Notes under the pieces: generated by a model
The model's database searches: none
The model's input: the letters and a program-made list of their open reading frames with translations, nothing else
What the model was told of the DNA's origin: nothing
Translations under genes and position numbers: made by a program
In this document: piece by piece, positions 53,590 through 62,837 of the stretch
Position numbering within the stretch: position 1 is the first letter of the stretch
Layout: each line of letters begins with the position of its first letter
Origin: Agrobacterium rubi TR3 = NBRC 13261
GTDB taxonomy: Bacteria > Pseudomonadota > Alphaproteobacteria > Rhizobiales > Rhizobiaceae
DNA: 64,000 nt
Assembly: GCF_000739935.1 (NCBI RefSeq)
Contig: NZ_BBJU01000003.1
Span: 124,001 to 188,000, forward strand
Direction of reading: 5' to 3'

Positions 53590-54855
53590 TCAACCCTCGT
53601 TTGCCATGACGACGCAGGAATAGTCGTGCGCTTTCAGGTTCTTGCAGGCCGACAGGGCTGCCGCCTGGCTGTCGAAGCCGGTGAAGCGTGCCCGGTAGAG
53701 CGTGGCTGCGCCGCTGCGAACCGCTTCTGTGTAGGGCGCGATGCCTGAGTAGTCGGATGCAATGGATGGTCGTGCGTTGCGCAGGAGCGACATCGCTGCG
53801 GCTTGTGAATCCGCTGCGGCGAGTTGCACTTCCCAATCGCTCCGCTCGGATGCAGTTGCGCGCACTGCCGAGGTCGGCATCATATCCGGTACGACATCGT
53901 TTGCGGCGGCAATCTGCAGCGCGATTGGGTCGTGGTGTTCCTTGAACATGGGCAGGGGCACAGCGGCTGGCGTAGCGTCGAATGTCCGGCTCGTGGTTGC
54001 GCTGGCAATCAGCTGCTGACTGCTTCCGCCTCTGGATGCCTTGGGTATCGTTCGATCCAGAAGCGATGCCATCTGGTTGTCGCGGCTGCGGGCCGTCTTG
54101 CCACCCAGCACGACGCCGACGACGCTGCGGCCATTGTGGTTGACCGCACTGACGAGGTTAAACCCGGAAGCGTTGGTGTAACCGGTCTTGATACCGTCGA
54201 CGCCAGTGTAGCGTGCCATCAGGCGATTGTGTCCGCGAATAGTCTTGCCGCGAAACTTGAAGGACTGCATGGCGAAGAGTTTGTATTCCCGGGGAAAATC
54301 ACGCTGAAGCGCCAAGCCCAGCTTTGCCATGTCGCGGGCCGTTGTGACCTGCGCGTTGTTGGGCAATCCGGACGCGTTGCGGAAGACGGTTTTCGTCATG
54401 CCGAGTTGGTGCGCTCTGCGGGTCATCATCTGTGCGAATTTCGCTTCCGAGCCGCCGATGTGGTCGCCCATGCCTTCCGCCATGTCATTGGCAGACTTGA
54501 CGATCATGCCGTAGACCGCTTCGCGAACGGTAAAGGTGGTGCCGGCCTTGACCCAGAGCTTCGATGGAATGACGGCTGCGGCCTGTCTTGACATGGTGAT
54601 GCGCTGGTCCCAGCTCAGGCGTCCGTCATTCAGGGCTTCGAACACCATATAGAGCGTCATCATTTTCGTGAGAGAGGCTGGATAGTTCCTCACATCAGCA
54701 TTTTGCGATGCCAGCACCTTGCCGGTCTTTGCGTCCATCACGAAATGCGCATAACCCGCCTGTGCCTCGGACGCCTCTAACGCGACGACCGCACAGAGGA
54801 AAGCCAATGCAAACATCCATGCTCCGGCCATTCCCCGCCTGATCGTTCCCAACAT
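53590..54855 (-). CDS. D-alanyl-D-alanine carboxypeptidase (S11) with SPOR domain
   Basis: A 421-residue periplasmic peptidoglycan enzyme that trims stem peptides. After an N-terminal signal (FALAFLCAVVALEASEAQAG) come SLTKMM (nucleophile Ser), SANDMAEG (SxN) and KTGYT (KTG). The last about 75 residues (from DWEVQLAAADSQAAAM) form a SPOR domain, which binds denuded glycan at division sites. ATG 54855 has AAGGGG upstream; the longer frame adds twelve residues. Monocistronic; converges on the phosphoesterase gene. Confidence 0.92.
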   Translation of the reverse strand: MLGTIRRGMAGAWMFALAFLCAVVALEASEAQAGYAHFVMDAKTGKVLASQNADVRNYPASLTKMMTLYMVFEALNDGRLSWDQRITMSRQAAAVIPSKLWVKAGTTFTVREAVYGMIVKSANDMAEGMGDHIGGSEAKFAQMMTRRAHQLGMTKTVFRNASGLPNNAQVTTARDMAKLGLALQRDFPREYKLFAMQSFKFRGKTIRGHNRLMARYTGVDGIKTGYTNASGFNLVSAVNHNGRSVVGVVLGGKTARSRDNQMASLLDRTIPKASRGGSSQQLIASATTSRTFDATPAAVPLPMFKEHHDPIALQIAAANDVVPDMMPTSAVRATASERSDWEVQLAAADSQAAAMSLLRNARPSIASDYSGIAPYTEAVRSGAATLYRARFTGFDSQAAALSACKNLKAHDYSCVVMANEG

Positions 54856-55030
54856 CCATTCACCCCTTGTCCGTGCGCTCGTCTCATCCAAGCCTACCGA
54901 TAGTTTCAGACAACGAAACCGTTCAAACTTTAAAGATCGCTTTCATCCCTAATTAAGTATGAAAATCGACCCTCATTGGTGGCAGGTTATTTCCTTGAAA
55001 AGAAACCAACCATCCGGTATGTATATTTGG

Positions 55031-55603
55031 ATGGACATCACGAGCGAACGTAAAAAGCAGCCCGACAGGGTGCGTCGGAATCTGATCGACTGCGCGGCAA
55101 GACTTGCGGCAGAACAGGGCTTTTCGGCGGTCTCGATGCAGGCCGTCGCCGCTGCTGCGGGGGTGACGAAGGGTGGGTTGTTCCACCATTTCGCCTCCAA
55201 GCAAGCCTTGCTGGAAGCCGTTCTCGGTGACCTTCTGGAGACGCTCGATGCTGACATAGACGCGCTGATCTCACAGGATCGTGACGACTATGGATGCTTC
55301 ACGCGGGCCTATGTGAATGCGTTTTTTGCCGATCGTGGACGCGAGACCTATGCGCAGTGGTCGGCACTTTCGGTTGCTCTGATCAGCGAACCGTCGCTGC
55401 GGCAGCGATGGGAGAGCTGGATGGGCGGGCGCCTGACACGCCATAAAAAGACCGATGGCGATGTCGGCCTGGAGCTCGTCAGGCTTGCCGTCGATGGCGT
55501 CTGGCTTGCGGATTTGATGAGCGAGAACGGCCGTTCCGGCGGAGACAGGGAAGCACTTCGAAAGCGGCTCATCCGCGCGGCACGAAAGGAAAATTCGGTA
55601 TGA
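55031..55603 (+). CDS. TetR-family repressor of the adjacent SMR pump
   Basis: A 190-residue regulator. The helix-turn-helix spans about residues 15-60 (VSMQAVAAAAGVTKGGLFHH). The C-terminal domain is diverse and presumably binds the pump's substrates. The start is uncertain: ATG 55031 (MDITSERKKQ) is the best fit to the family, ATG 55019 and ATG 54959 are alternatives. CCATCC and GGATGG (55010-55034) form an imperfect inverted repeat at the start. The stop overlaps the SMR gene (ATGA). Confidence 0.85.
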   Translation: MDITSERKKQPDRVRRNLIDCAARLAAEQGFSAVSMQAVAAAAGVTKGGLFHHFASKQALLEAVLGDLLETLDADIDALISQDRDDYGCFTRAYVNAFFADRGRETYAQWSALSVALISEPSLRQRWESWMGGRLTRHKKTDGDVGLELVRLAVDGVWLADLMSENGRSGGDREALRKRLIRAARKENSV

Positions 55604-55944
55604 GCGGGGCCGTCATGACCTATGGCGCGCTTTTTGCGGCCATCATATGCGAAGTCGTGGGAACATCGTTCTTGCAGCAATCGCAACAGTTTACGCGGTT
55701 GGTGCCGACAATCCTGATGGCAGTCTTCTATGGCGCTGCTTTTTACCTACTGTCCATCACGCTGAAAACGATCCCCGTCGGCGTTGCTTACGCCATCTGG
55801 AGCGGCCTTGGCATCGTGCTGATTTCAGCCGTTGGTTATGTCTTCTTCCGCCAGACGCTCGACCTCGCCGCAATGATCGGCCTGGGGCTCATTATCGCAG
55901 GCGTGGTGGTCGTCAACGTGTTCTCGAAGACGGTGGGGCATTAG
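55600..55944 (+). CDS. Small multidrug resistance (SMR) efflux protein
   Basis: A 114-residue protein with four membrane spans. The essential Glu of EmrE (Glu14 there) is Glu18 here, in AIICEVVGTSFL, and the signature GVAYAIWSGLGIVLIS is intact. It exports quaternary cations, or possibly polyamines or guanidinium, against protons as a dimer. Coupled by a 4-bp overlap to the TetR gene. A start at Met6 is also possible. Confidence 0.93.
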   Translation: MSGAVMTYGALFAAIICEVVGTSFLQQSQQFTRLVPTILMAVFYGAAFYLLSITLKTIPVGVAYAIWSGLGIVLISAVGYVFFRQTLDLAAMIGLGLIIAGVVVVNVFSKTVGH

Positions 55945-55958
55945 GGGGCTGTCGCCCC

Positions 55959-57095
55959 TCACTTTACCAGAATGTCGCTGGTTACATCCGTCAGCAAACG
56001 CTTGCCGCACAGCGCCATGGTGATGTCCATCTCCTTGCGGATGATTTCCAATGCAGTCGTCACCCCCAGCTTGCCGCCAGCGCCGAGACCATAAAGGAAT
56101 GGGCGGCCGATATAGGTGCCCTTGGCGCCCAGAGCGATGGCCTTCAGCACGTCCTGACCTGAGCGAATGCCTCCATCCATGTGGACTTCGATACGGTCGC
56201 CAACGGCATCGACGATCTTCGGCAGCATCGCAATCGACGACAGTGCGCCATCGAGCTGGCGTCCACCGTGGTTGGACACGATAATGGCATCGGCCCCGGT
56301 ATCGGCTGCGGCGCGTGCGTCTTCCTCATCCAGAATACCCTTGAGGATCAGCTTGCCGCCCCAGCGCTCCTTGATCCACTCCACATCCTTCCACGACAGG
56401 CGCGGGTCGAATTGCTCTGCCGTCCAGGAGGATAGCGAAGAGAGGTCAGAGACGTTCTTGGCGTGGCCGACGATATTGCCGAAGCTGCGGCGCTTGGTGC
56501 GAAGCATGTCGAGGCACCATTGCGGGCGGGTTGCCATCTGCCAGATGTGCTTGGGCGTGAATTTCGGCGGGGCGGACAGGCCATTGCGCAAATCCTTGTG
56601 ACGCTGGCCCAGCACTTGCAGGTCGAGTGTCAACACGAGTGCCGAGCATTTCGCTGCCTTGGCCCGGTCGATGAGGTTGTTGACGAAATCACGGTCCTTC
56701 ATCACGTAGAGCTGGAACCAGAAGGGGCGTGATGTGACGGAGGCAACGTCTTCGATGGAGCATATGCTCATGGTGGACAGCGTAAAAGGAACGCCGAATT
56801 CCTCTGCCGCCTTGGCCGCCAGCATCTCGCCATCGGCATGCTGCATGCCGGTCATTCCTGTCGGTGCCAGCGCAACAGGCATCGAGACTTTTTCGCCGAT
56901 CATCTCCGTTGCCAGCGAACGATCCGTCATATCGACTAGCACGCGCTGGCGCAGCTTGATCTTGGCGAAATCATCTTCGTTGGCACGGTAGGTGCTTTCC
57001 GTCCATGCGCCACTGTCTGCGTAGTCGAAGAACATTTTTGGCACGCGGAATTTTGCCTGTTTCTTCAAGTCAGCAATGGTCAGTGCTTTGCTCAT
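55959..57095 (-). CDS. lldD: L-lactate dehydrogenase (FMN-dependent, cytochrome-linked)
   Basis: A 378-residue FMN alpha-hydroxyacid dehydrogenase that oxidises L-lactate to pyruvate and feeds electrons to the respiratory chain. It opens MSKALTIADLKKQAKFRVPK and shows VPFTLSTMSICSIEDVAS, IVSNHGGRQLDG with the active-site His, and MDGGIRSGQDVLKA (FMN phosphate site). ATG 57095 is the natural start; the frame adds five residues upstream. No lactate permease or regulator adjoins. Confidence 0.9.
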   Translation of the reverse strand: MSKALTIADLKKQAKFRVPKMFFDYADSGAWTESTYRANEDDFAKIKLRQRVLVDMTDRSLATEMIGEKVSMPVALAPTGMTGMQHADGEMLAAKAAEEFGVPFTLSTMSICSIEDVASVTSRPFWFQLYVMKDRDFVNNLIDRAKAAKCSALVLTLDLQVLGQRHKDLRNGLSAPPKFTPKHIWQMATRPQWCLDMLRTKRRSFGNIVGHAKNVSDLSSLSSWTAEQFDPRLSWKDVEWIKERWGGKLILKGILDEEDARAAADTGADAIIVSNHGGRQLDGALSSIAMLPKIVDAVGDRIEVHMDGGIRSGQDVLKAIALGAKGTYIGRPFLYGLGAGGKLGVTTALEIIRKEMDITMALCGKRLLTDVTSDILVK

Positions 57096-57374
57096 GGATG
57101 AAGCCTTCAAATTTGAATAACATCTTCACCTAACATGAGAGCGTGATTTGTGACATCGGAATTGTCGGTTTCCCGGTTCAAAATCTTCGGGAAATTTTAC
57201 GGTCGGCTGTCGGAGACAGGGCGCTGCGCAATCTTCATCCGCGTTTCGATAAAACACGATGGTCCACATCTGGCTATCTTTTGCCACAAAATCGCCTTTT
57301 ACGTGTTATGAAAAATCTAGATGAATATAATTCTACCGAGGATAGATTTTTTATAAAGTTGATTGGAGCTGGTC

Positions 57375-57893
57375 ATGATTACGGTTTATTTTTGGGCGCC
57401 GGATATGTCTGCTAATAACATTGGTCATATCTCGCTTACCATCGGCACGGGGCAAGCGAAGGGGCTCGAGAGATATGTGAGTTGGTGGCCCGGTCACGGT
57501 GACAAGAAGTGGTTGGTGGGCAAGCCAATATCGTCGCGAACATACGAGGGCGATGTAAAAGCTGAGGGAGGTCCTCCCACTGCTACGGTTTCAATATCTG
57601 GCCTTGATGAAGCAAAGATGAAGCGTGCTTGGGAGAATATGCTTGCAAATAACCCGCGTTATTTAGTGTACCGAAAAAACTGTGCTTGGACTGTCAAAAG
57701 TATTCTAGACGTTGGCACAGGTTATGATTTAATGTCAGCTCATCTAGATTTTATCAATTTGCGGCTAACAGGCGGTGTCTGGACACCTAGAACGGTGTTC
57801 GAATACGCAAAGCTGGTAAAACATCGATATAACAGCAATGCCCAACGTTCCGCCCAAGTACCAAGCGATGCTTACGGTCTTCGCCTCAGTTAG
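57375..57893 (+). CDS. Orphan protein with LRAT/NlpC-P60-like His and Asn-Cys motifs
   Basis: A 172-residue protein I cannot assign by name. It has a GHISL segment (His18) followed by YVSWWPG, and an RKNCAWTVKSIL segment (Cys103 at a helix start). His before an Asn-Cys is the order seen in permuted papain-like folds such as LRAT, several of which are amidases, acyltransferases or secreted toxins. Codon usage is A+T-rich, unlike neighbours, and it is flanked by two unrelated genes, which suggests recent acquisition. ATG 57375 has GGAG 6 bp upstream; a longer frame from 57363 is weaker. No signal peptide, no immunity gene and no secretion genes are visible. A bidirectional terminator follows. 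Confidence 0.7.
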   Translation: MITVYFWAPDMSANNIGHISLTIGTGQAKGLERYVSWWPGHGDKKWLVGKPISSRTYEGDVKAEGGPPTATVSISGLDEAKMKRAWENMLANNPRYLVYRKNCAWTVKSILDVGTGYDLMSAHLDFINLRLTGGVWTPRTVFEYAKLVKHRYNSNAQRSAQVPSDAYGLRLS

Positions 57894-57925
57894 AGTTCCG
57901 GCAATTCTCAGATTTGTGACATGAA

Positions 57926-57951
57926 AAATGGGCGGCCAAAGCCGCCCATTT
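57926..57951. terminator. Bidirectional intrinsic terminator
   Basis: AAATGGGCGGC / GCCGCCCATTT, an 11-bp perfect stem with a 4-nt loop and A/T tracts outside, between the convergent orphan and chemoreceptor genes. Confidence 0.88.
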
Positions 57952-57971
57952 CATTTGCTTTGGGTTTAGTC

Positions 57972-59930
57972 TCAGAACTCTTCCCAGGTATCCTGTGCAA
58001 CTGCTGCTGCCGATGAACCGCCACCGAAGGCGCCAGCGATCTTGCGGCCCAGCGCGCGGGCTGGTGACGGTGCTGGTCTGGACGCGTTGGACGCAGCTCT
58101 GACCGGTGCCGCCGCCGGCATTGTCCGGGTTGCGCCTGTGCCATCACCCAGATTGAAGCGCGACAGCAGCTGGTTGAGAGAGGCCGCTTCCTTGGCAAGG
58201 CTGTGGCTGGCCGCTGTCGACTGCTCGACCATGGCCGCGTTCTGCTGTGTGCCCTGGTCCATGGTGTTGACGGCGGTATTGATCTCCTGAAGGCCCACCG
58301 ACTGTTCGCGCGACGATTCAACGATCGCGGTAATGTGGCGGTTGATTTCCTGGACTTCGGTGACGATGACCTCAAGTGCCTTGCCGGTTTCACCCACCAG
58401 CGTCACGCCAGAGCGAACGTGCTCGCCAGACGTGGTGATCAATGCCTTGATCTCTTTCGCAGCCTTTGCAGAGCGCTGCGCCAGTTCGCGTACTTCCTGT
58501 GCAACAACCGCAAAACCCTTACCGGCTTCACCGGCGCGGGCCGCTTCAACACCTGCGTTCAGGGCCAGAAGGTTGGTCTGGAAGGCAATCTCATCGATAA
58601 CGCTGATGATGTTGGTGATCTCGCCCGAGGAACGTTCGATCTCGTTCATGGCGGTCACGGCCTGACGCACGACGTTGCCGGACTTTTCTGCACCATCACG
58701 GGCCTTGGCAACGAGATGGCCGACTTCTTCGGCACGGCTGCTCGAATCCTTCACCGTCGTGGTGATTTCTTCGAGAGCGGCTGCGGTTTCTTCAACCGAT
58801 GCCGCCTGTTGTTCCGTGCGCTTGGACAGATCGTCTGCAGCAGACCGGATTTCGTTGGCACCTGCGTCGATACCACGGGCATTCTGGCCAACGGCACGCA
58901 GGGCGTCGTTCAGGTTGGCAACCGAGCCGTTAAAGTTGCTGCGCAGTGTGTCGAGGTGCGAAACGAATGGCGTTTCGATGCGGTATGCAACGTCGCCATC
59001 GGCGAGTCGGTCGAGACCCTTAGCCAGTTGATCGACAGCAAACTGAGTATCTGCCGCGTCCTGTGCCTTTTGGGCTTCGCGGTCAATACGTTCCTTCTCG
59101 GAAACGCTGCGATTGGCTTCGGCTTCCTTTTCCAGACGAATCTTCTCAAGGGCGTTGTCGCGGAAGACGGAAACGGCCTTCGCCATCTGGCCGACTTCAT
59201 CCTTGCGATCCTGGCCTTCGACAGGCGCTGCCGTCTGGCCCTGAGCAAGCGAAATCATCCGTTCGCGCAAGGATGCGATCGGTGTCGTGATCCCCTTGGC
59301 GGCAACGATGAGGGAGGAAATGATACCCAGTGTGAAGGTGATGCCGACGACCATCAGGGACGTGAAGATGGTAGAGTTCGTCTGGTCGGTCAGTGCGTCA
59401 CTATTGACGCCGACTGCCTTGACCATACCGTCCAGAAACGCAGCATTGTCCGCTGTCAGAGGTAAAATCAAAGCGTCAGCTTTCGCCAGAAACGCCTTCG
59501 CCTGTTCATCCTGATCCATTTGGCCCATCTGAACAGCCTGGTCGGTGATGGAAATCACCTCTTTCGCGCGCGTCAGCAGAGAATCGATCTTTGCGCTTTC
59601 GTTTGGAACAAGTTGTTTGACACGGTCAAACCTGCTGAAAAGGCTGGTCTTGCTGTCGTTATAAAAATCCAGCGCCCTTTTCATTCCAGGATCTTGCTGA
59701 CGATAGGTCAGTATTTGATATGCGCCGTAGCCAGAGGCGACCATATTGCGGTTAGCGCGTGCCATCTCGACGCTCGCGATGTTGTCCTTCGCAATGAAGT
59801 CGGAATAGCTCGTGTCCGCTGCCTTGTAGCGGCTGGAAATAAAGGCCGTAGCGCTTAGTCCCACAACGCATAGCGGGATGATCAAGGATAGGATTTTTGT
59901 CCGAATACTTGCGTTTTTAAGAAATGACAT
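57972..59930 (-). CDS. Methyl-accepting chemotaxis protein
   Basis: A 652-residue transmembrane chemoreceptor. TM1 is about residues 12-31 and TM2 about 190-213, enclosing a helical periplasmic sensor domain. A HAMP follows and a cytoplasmic signalling domain with the hairpin tip [20 protein letters not shown]. The C-terminus ends DTWEEF, resembling the pentapeptide tether (NWETF) that recruits CheR/CheB. Ligand unknown. Monocistronic with a 253-bp A+T-rich upstream region (59931-60183) that holds its promoter and no gene. Antisense frames of over 400 codons here are shadows. Confidence 0.93.
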   Translation of the reverse strand: MSFLKNASIRTKILSLIIPLCVVGLSATAFISSRYKAADTSYSDFIAKDNIASVEMARANRNMVASGYGAYQILTYRQQDPGMKRALDFYNDSKTSLFSRFDRVKQLVPNESAKIDSLLTRAKEVISITDQAVQMGQMDQDEQAKAFLAKADALILPLTADNAAFLDGMVKAVGVNSDALTDQTNSTIFTSLMVVGITFTLGIISSLIVAAKGITTPIASLRERMISLAQGQTAAPVEGQDRKDEVGQMAKAVSVFRDNALEKIRLEKEAEANRSVSEKERIDREAQKAQDAADTQFAVDQLAKGLDRLADGDVAYRIETPFVSHLDTLRSNFNGSVANLNDALRAVGQNARGIDAGANEIRSAADDLSKRTEQQAASVEETAAALEEITTTVKDSSSRAEEVGHLVAKARDGAEKSGNVVRQAVTAMNEIERSSGEITNIISVIDEIAFQTNLLALNAGVEAARAGEAGKGFAVVAQEVRELAQRSAKAAKEIKALITTSGEHVRSGVTLVGETGKALEVIVTEVQEINRHITAIVESSREQSVGLQEINTAVNTMDQGTQQNAAMVEQSTAASHSLAKEAASLNQLLSRFNLGDGTGATRTMPAAAPVRAASNASRPAPSPARALGRKIAGAFGGGSSAAAVAQDTWEEF

Positions 59931-60183
59931 CGTTCCTCGCGGTAGACTTAGTTACTGCGAACACAAGGCATCCAAAGGCGCAGCCGTGGGAGAACGGCTG
60001 TGCAAAGACTCTTCAGAGAGCGTGTAGTTCGAGAAAAATGATAGCTGCATGACAGAGTGGCGTGCCGTCATGGCGACCGAGGGAGAATTTCTGTCAAGGA
60101 GAGAGTTAAACAGTTGTAGTTTAAATATAATTAAATTTCGTTTTGTTGTTTTAGTACAAAAACATTATGAAGTTTAGTGTAGA

Positions 60184-61491
60184 CTAAATAATACTTTTAG
60201 TTGCTTGTCCTGCAATATAAGTTTCAACCACTGTGCGGTCATCTCCCATGGTCAGCATGAGGAAGAGTTCTTCCGTCAGGCTGGTCACGACTTCCATCTT
60301 CAATGCCATCGCGGGCGTCGAAGACGCGTTGAGCACGGTGATATCGGCATCTGTACCAGCATCGAGCGTACCGATGCGGTCTGCCATCGATAGGGCCTCG
60401 GCGTTGCCGCGCGTCATCAGGTACCAGCTTTCCAGCGGATTTAAACGTTCTCCCAGCAGTTGCTGAATTTTGTAGGCTTCGTCCATGGTGCGCAGCATGG
60501 AATAGCTCGATCCGCCGCCAATATCGGTGGCCACGCCGATGCGAACCGGCTTTTCTCGCCGTTGCAGCTTCTTCATTGGGAACAGGCCGGAGCCGATGAA
60601 GAGGTTGGATGTGGGGCAGTGAACGGCCACCGCGCCGGTTTCCGAGAGCACATCGGCTTCACGATCCGACAGATGGATGGCATGGCCGAGCAGCGTCTTT
60701 TTGCCCATCAGCCCGTAGCGGACATAGATGTCCGTATAGTCGATAGCATCGGGATAGAGTTCGCAGGTGTATTTGATCTCGTCCAGGTTTTCGGACAGAT
60801 GCGTCTGGATGAAGAGGTCAGGGAATTCCTGCGCCAGTGCCTGTGCGGCTTCCATCTGTTTCGGCGTCGAGGTAATAGCGAAGCGTGGCGTGATGGCGAC
60901 GTGGTTGCGGCCTTTGCCGTGCCAGTCGGCAATCACCTGACGTGTCTCGTCATAGCCGAGTTCCGGTGTGTCCAGCAGGCCTTGCGGGGCGTTGCGGTCC
61001 ATCATCACCTTGCCGCCGACCATCAGCATGTTGCGCTTCATGGCTTCCGCGAAAAAGGCGTCAGCGGAGGTCTTGTGTACCGAGCAGTAGGCGACAGCCG
61101 TCGTGGTGCCGTGGCGGATCAATTCGTCGTAGAAATGCGTGGCGATGCGCTGTGCATGGGCGCTTTCCACGAAACGGCACTCTTCTGGGAAGGTGTAGGT
61201 GTCGAGCCATTCCAGCAGATTGGCGGCGTAGGAACCGATGACCTGCATCTGCGGGAAATGCATGTGCAGATCGATCAGGCCCGGCACGATGAGGTGAGGG
61301 CGGTGGTCCGTTTCTTCGATGTCTTCAGGTGCCTGCGCGCGGATGTCCGCATACTCGCCGATGGCGCTGATCTTGCCGTTTTCCAGCAGCAGGCCGCCAT
61401 CTTCGATGTAGAGGTAGCTTGCCGTATCGTCGATTGCGAGCGGTGCGCGGTTGAAGCTCAAGAGACGTCCGCGCAGCAGAAGCATGCTCAT
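60184..61491 (-). CDS. guaD: Guanine deaminase
   Basis: Deaminates guanine to xanthine, feeding purine breakdown. The 435-residue amidohydrolase has the metal motif GLIDLHMHFPQMQVIG (HxH), TTAVAYCSVHK, FIQTHLSEN, LLGHAIHLS and ATDIGGGSSYSML, the expected GuaD set. ATG 61491 overlaps the puuD stop (ATGA), so it is translationally coupled; the 73-codon upstream frame lies inside puuD and is rejected. Confidence 0.95.
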   Translation of the reverse strand: MSMLLLRGRLLSFNRAPLAIDDTASYLYIEDGGLLLENGKISAIGEYADIRAQAPEDIEETDHRPHLIVPGLIDLHMHFPQMQVIGSYAANLLEWLDTYTFPEECRFVESAHAQRIATHFYDELIRHGTTTAVAYCSVHKTSADAFFAEAMKRNMLMVGGKVMMDRNAPQGLLDTPELGYDETRQVIADWHGKGRNHVAITPRFAITSTPKQMEAAQALAQEFPDLFIQTHLSENLDEIKYTCELYPDAIDYTDIYVRYGLMGKKTLLGHAIHLSDREADVLSETGAVAVHCPTSNLFIGSGLFPMKKLQRREKPVRIGVATDIGGGSSYSMLRTMDEAYKIQQLLGERLNPLESWYLMTRGNAEALSMADRIGTLDAGTDADITVLNASSTPAMALKMEVVTSLTEELFLMLTMGDDRTVVETYIAGQATKSII

Positions 61492-62735
61492 TCCGTTTTT
61501 CCTTGGGATACGGCGCTCTCGTACCATGCGGTCAGCACCTTGCGTTCCTGCGGCGTGATCGCCGTGATGTTGCCGGGGGGCATGGCATGGCTGCGACCTG
61601 CCTGTAAATAGATTTCCCGTGCATGGGCCGCAATTTGCGCGTCGGTTTCCAGTTTGACCGATTTTGGTGTGAACGGCACGCCTTCCCAGACAGGCTCCGC
61701 CGCATGGCACATGGAACAGCGGCTCTGCACCACGTCGCGTGCCGAGGCGAAATGCACATCGGCTGCGAAAAGCTGCTGGGTGGGCGAAAGCGTTGCTGCT
61801 TTTTCTTCCTGCTCACCGGTCAGAACCTTCGGCACGGTGGAGAGCCACATGATGACGATGAAGATCAGCACGGTGACCAGCCATGTCCACGTAGGTCTGC
61901 CCTTGCGGGCGTGGGTGGTGTTGAACCAGTGGCGGATGGTGACGCCCATCAGGAACACCAATGCCGCGATGATCCAGTTGAACTGCGTCGCAAACGCCAG
62001 CGGATAATGGTTCGACAGCATAAAGAAGATGACGGGCAGCGTCAGATAATTGTTGTGCAGCGAGCGCTGCTTGGCGATGCGGCCATATTTCGGGTCAGGC
62101 GTGCGACCGGCGATGAGGTCGGCGACGACGATCTTCTGGTTCGGAATGATGATCATGAAGACGTTGGCCGACATGATGGTGGCGGTGAAGGCGCCGAGAT
62201 GCAGGAAGGCGGCGCGGCCCGTAAACACTTGCGTATAACCCCAGGCCATCGCCACCAGCGCGATGTAAAGCACCGCCATCAGGCCCCAGGTGTTCTTGCC
62301 GATGGGGGATTTGCACAGCAGATCATAAAACACCCAGCCGATGGCGAGCGAGGCCAGCGACAGACAGATGGCCTGGAACTGCGTGAGTTCCAGCACCGAA
62401 TGATCGATGAGAAACAGATCTGCACCGCCATAATAGACGATGCACAGCATGGCAAAGCCGGAGAGCCACGTAGCGTAGCTTTCCCATTTGAACCAGGTGA
62501 GATGTTCCGGCATCGAGGCAGGCGCGACCAGATATTTCTGCACATGGTAGAAACCGCCGCCATGCACCTGCCACTCTTCACCATAAACACCCGGCGGCAT
62601 GTGCGGGCGCTTCACCAGCCCCAAATCCAGTGCGATGAAGTAGAAGGATGAGCCGATCCAGGCGATGGCGGTGATGACGTGCAGCCACCTGACGGCAAAG
62701 GCCATCCATTCCCACGCAATGGCATATTCGTACAT
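61488..62735 (-). CDS. puuD: Urate hydroxylase PuuD (membrane cytochrome c-type urate oxidase)
   Basis: Oxidises urate to 5-hydroxyisourate, replacing soluble uricase. The 415-residue protein has about eight membrane spans and a C-terminal periplasmic cytochrome c domain with the haem motif CSMCH (about residue 340). Further family segments are AIAWIGSSFYFIALD and GGFYHVQKY. Its product is the substrate of HiuH encoded at 52.5 kb. ATG 62735 is used; the longer frame adds seven residues. Coupled to guaD by a 4-bp overlap. Confidence 0.95.
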   Translation of the reverse strand: MYEYAIAWEWMAFAVRWLHVITAIAWIGSSFYFIALDLGLVKRPHMPPGVYGEEWQVHGGGFYHVQKYLVAPASMPEHLTWFKWESYATWLSGFAMLCIVYYGGADLFLIDHSVLELTQFQAICLSLASLAIGWVFYDLLCKSPIGKNTWGLMAVLYIALVAMAWGYTQVFTGRAAFLHLGAFTATIMSANVFMIIIPNQKIVVADLIAGRTPDPKYGRIAKQRSLHNNYLTLPVIFFMLSNHYPLAFATQFNWIIAALVFLMGVTIRHWFNTTHARKGRPTWTWLVTVLIFIVIMWLSTVPKVLTGEQEEKAATLSPTQQLFAADVHFASARDVVQSRCSMCHAAEPVWEGVPFTPKSVKLETDAQIAAHAREIYLQAGRSHAMPPGNITAITPQERKVLTAWYESAVSQGKTE

Positions 62736-62837
62736 TATGTTCCCCTGACGTTGCACCGCACTGTGCGAGAAATTCGACCATCAGAAAAGAGGGGAACCTG
62801 CGAAACCGACAGATTTGTTGAGGGTAAACAGTGGCAA

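Noticed and set aside
57143-57415. A 90-codon plus-strand frame overlapping the start of the orphan gene
   Set aside because: It lacks a ribosome site and the better-supported orphan start lies within it in another frame.
58203-59465. A 420-codon plus-strand frame opposite the chemoreceptor
   Set aside because: Codon composition is the mirror of the chemoreceptor gene; no recognisable protein.
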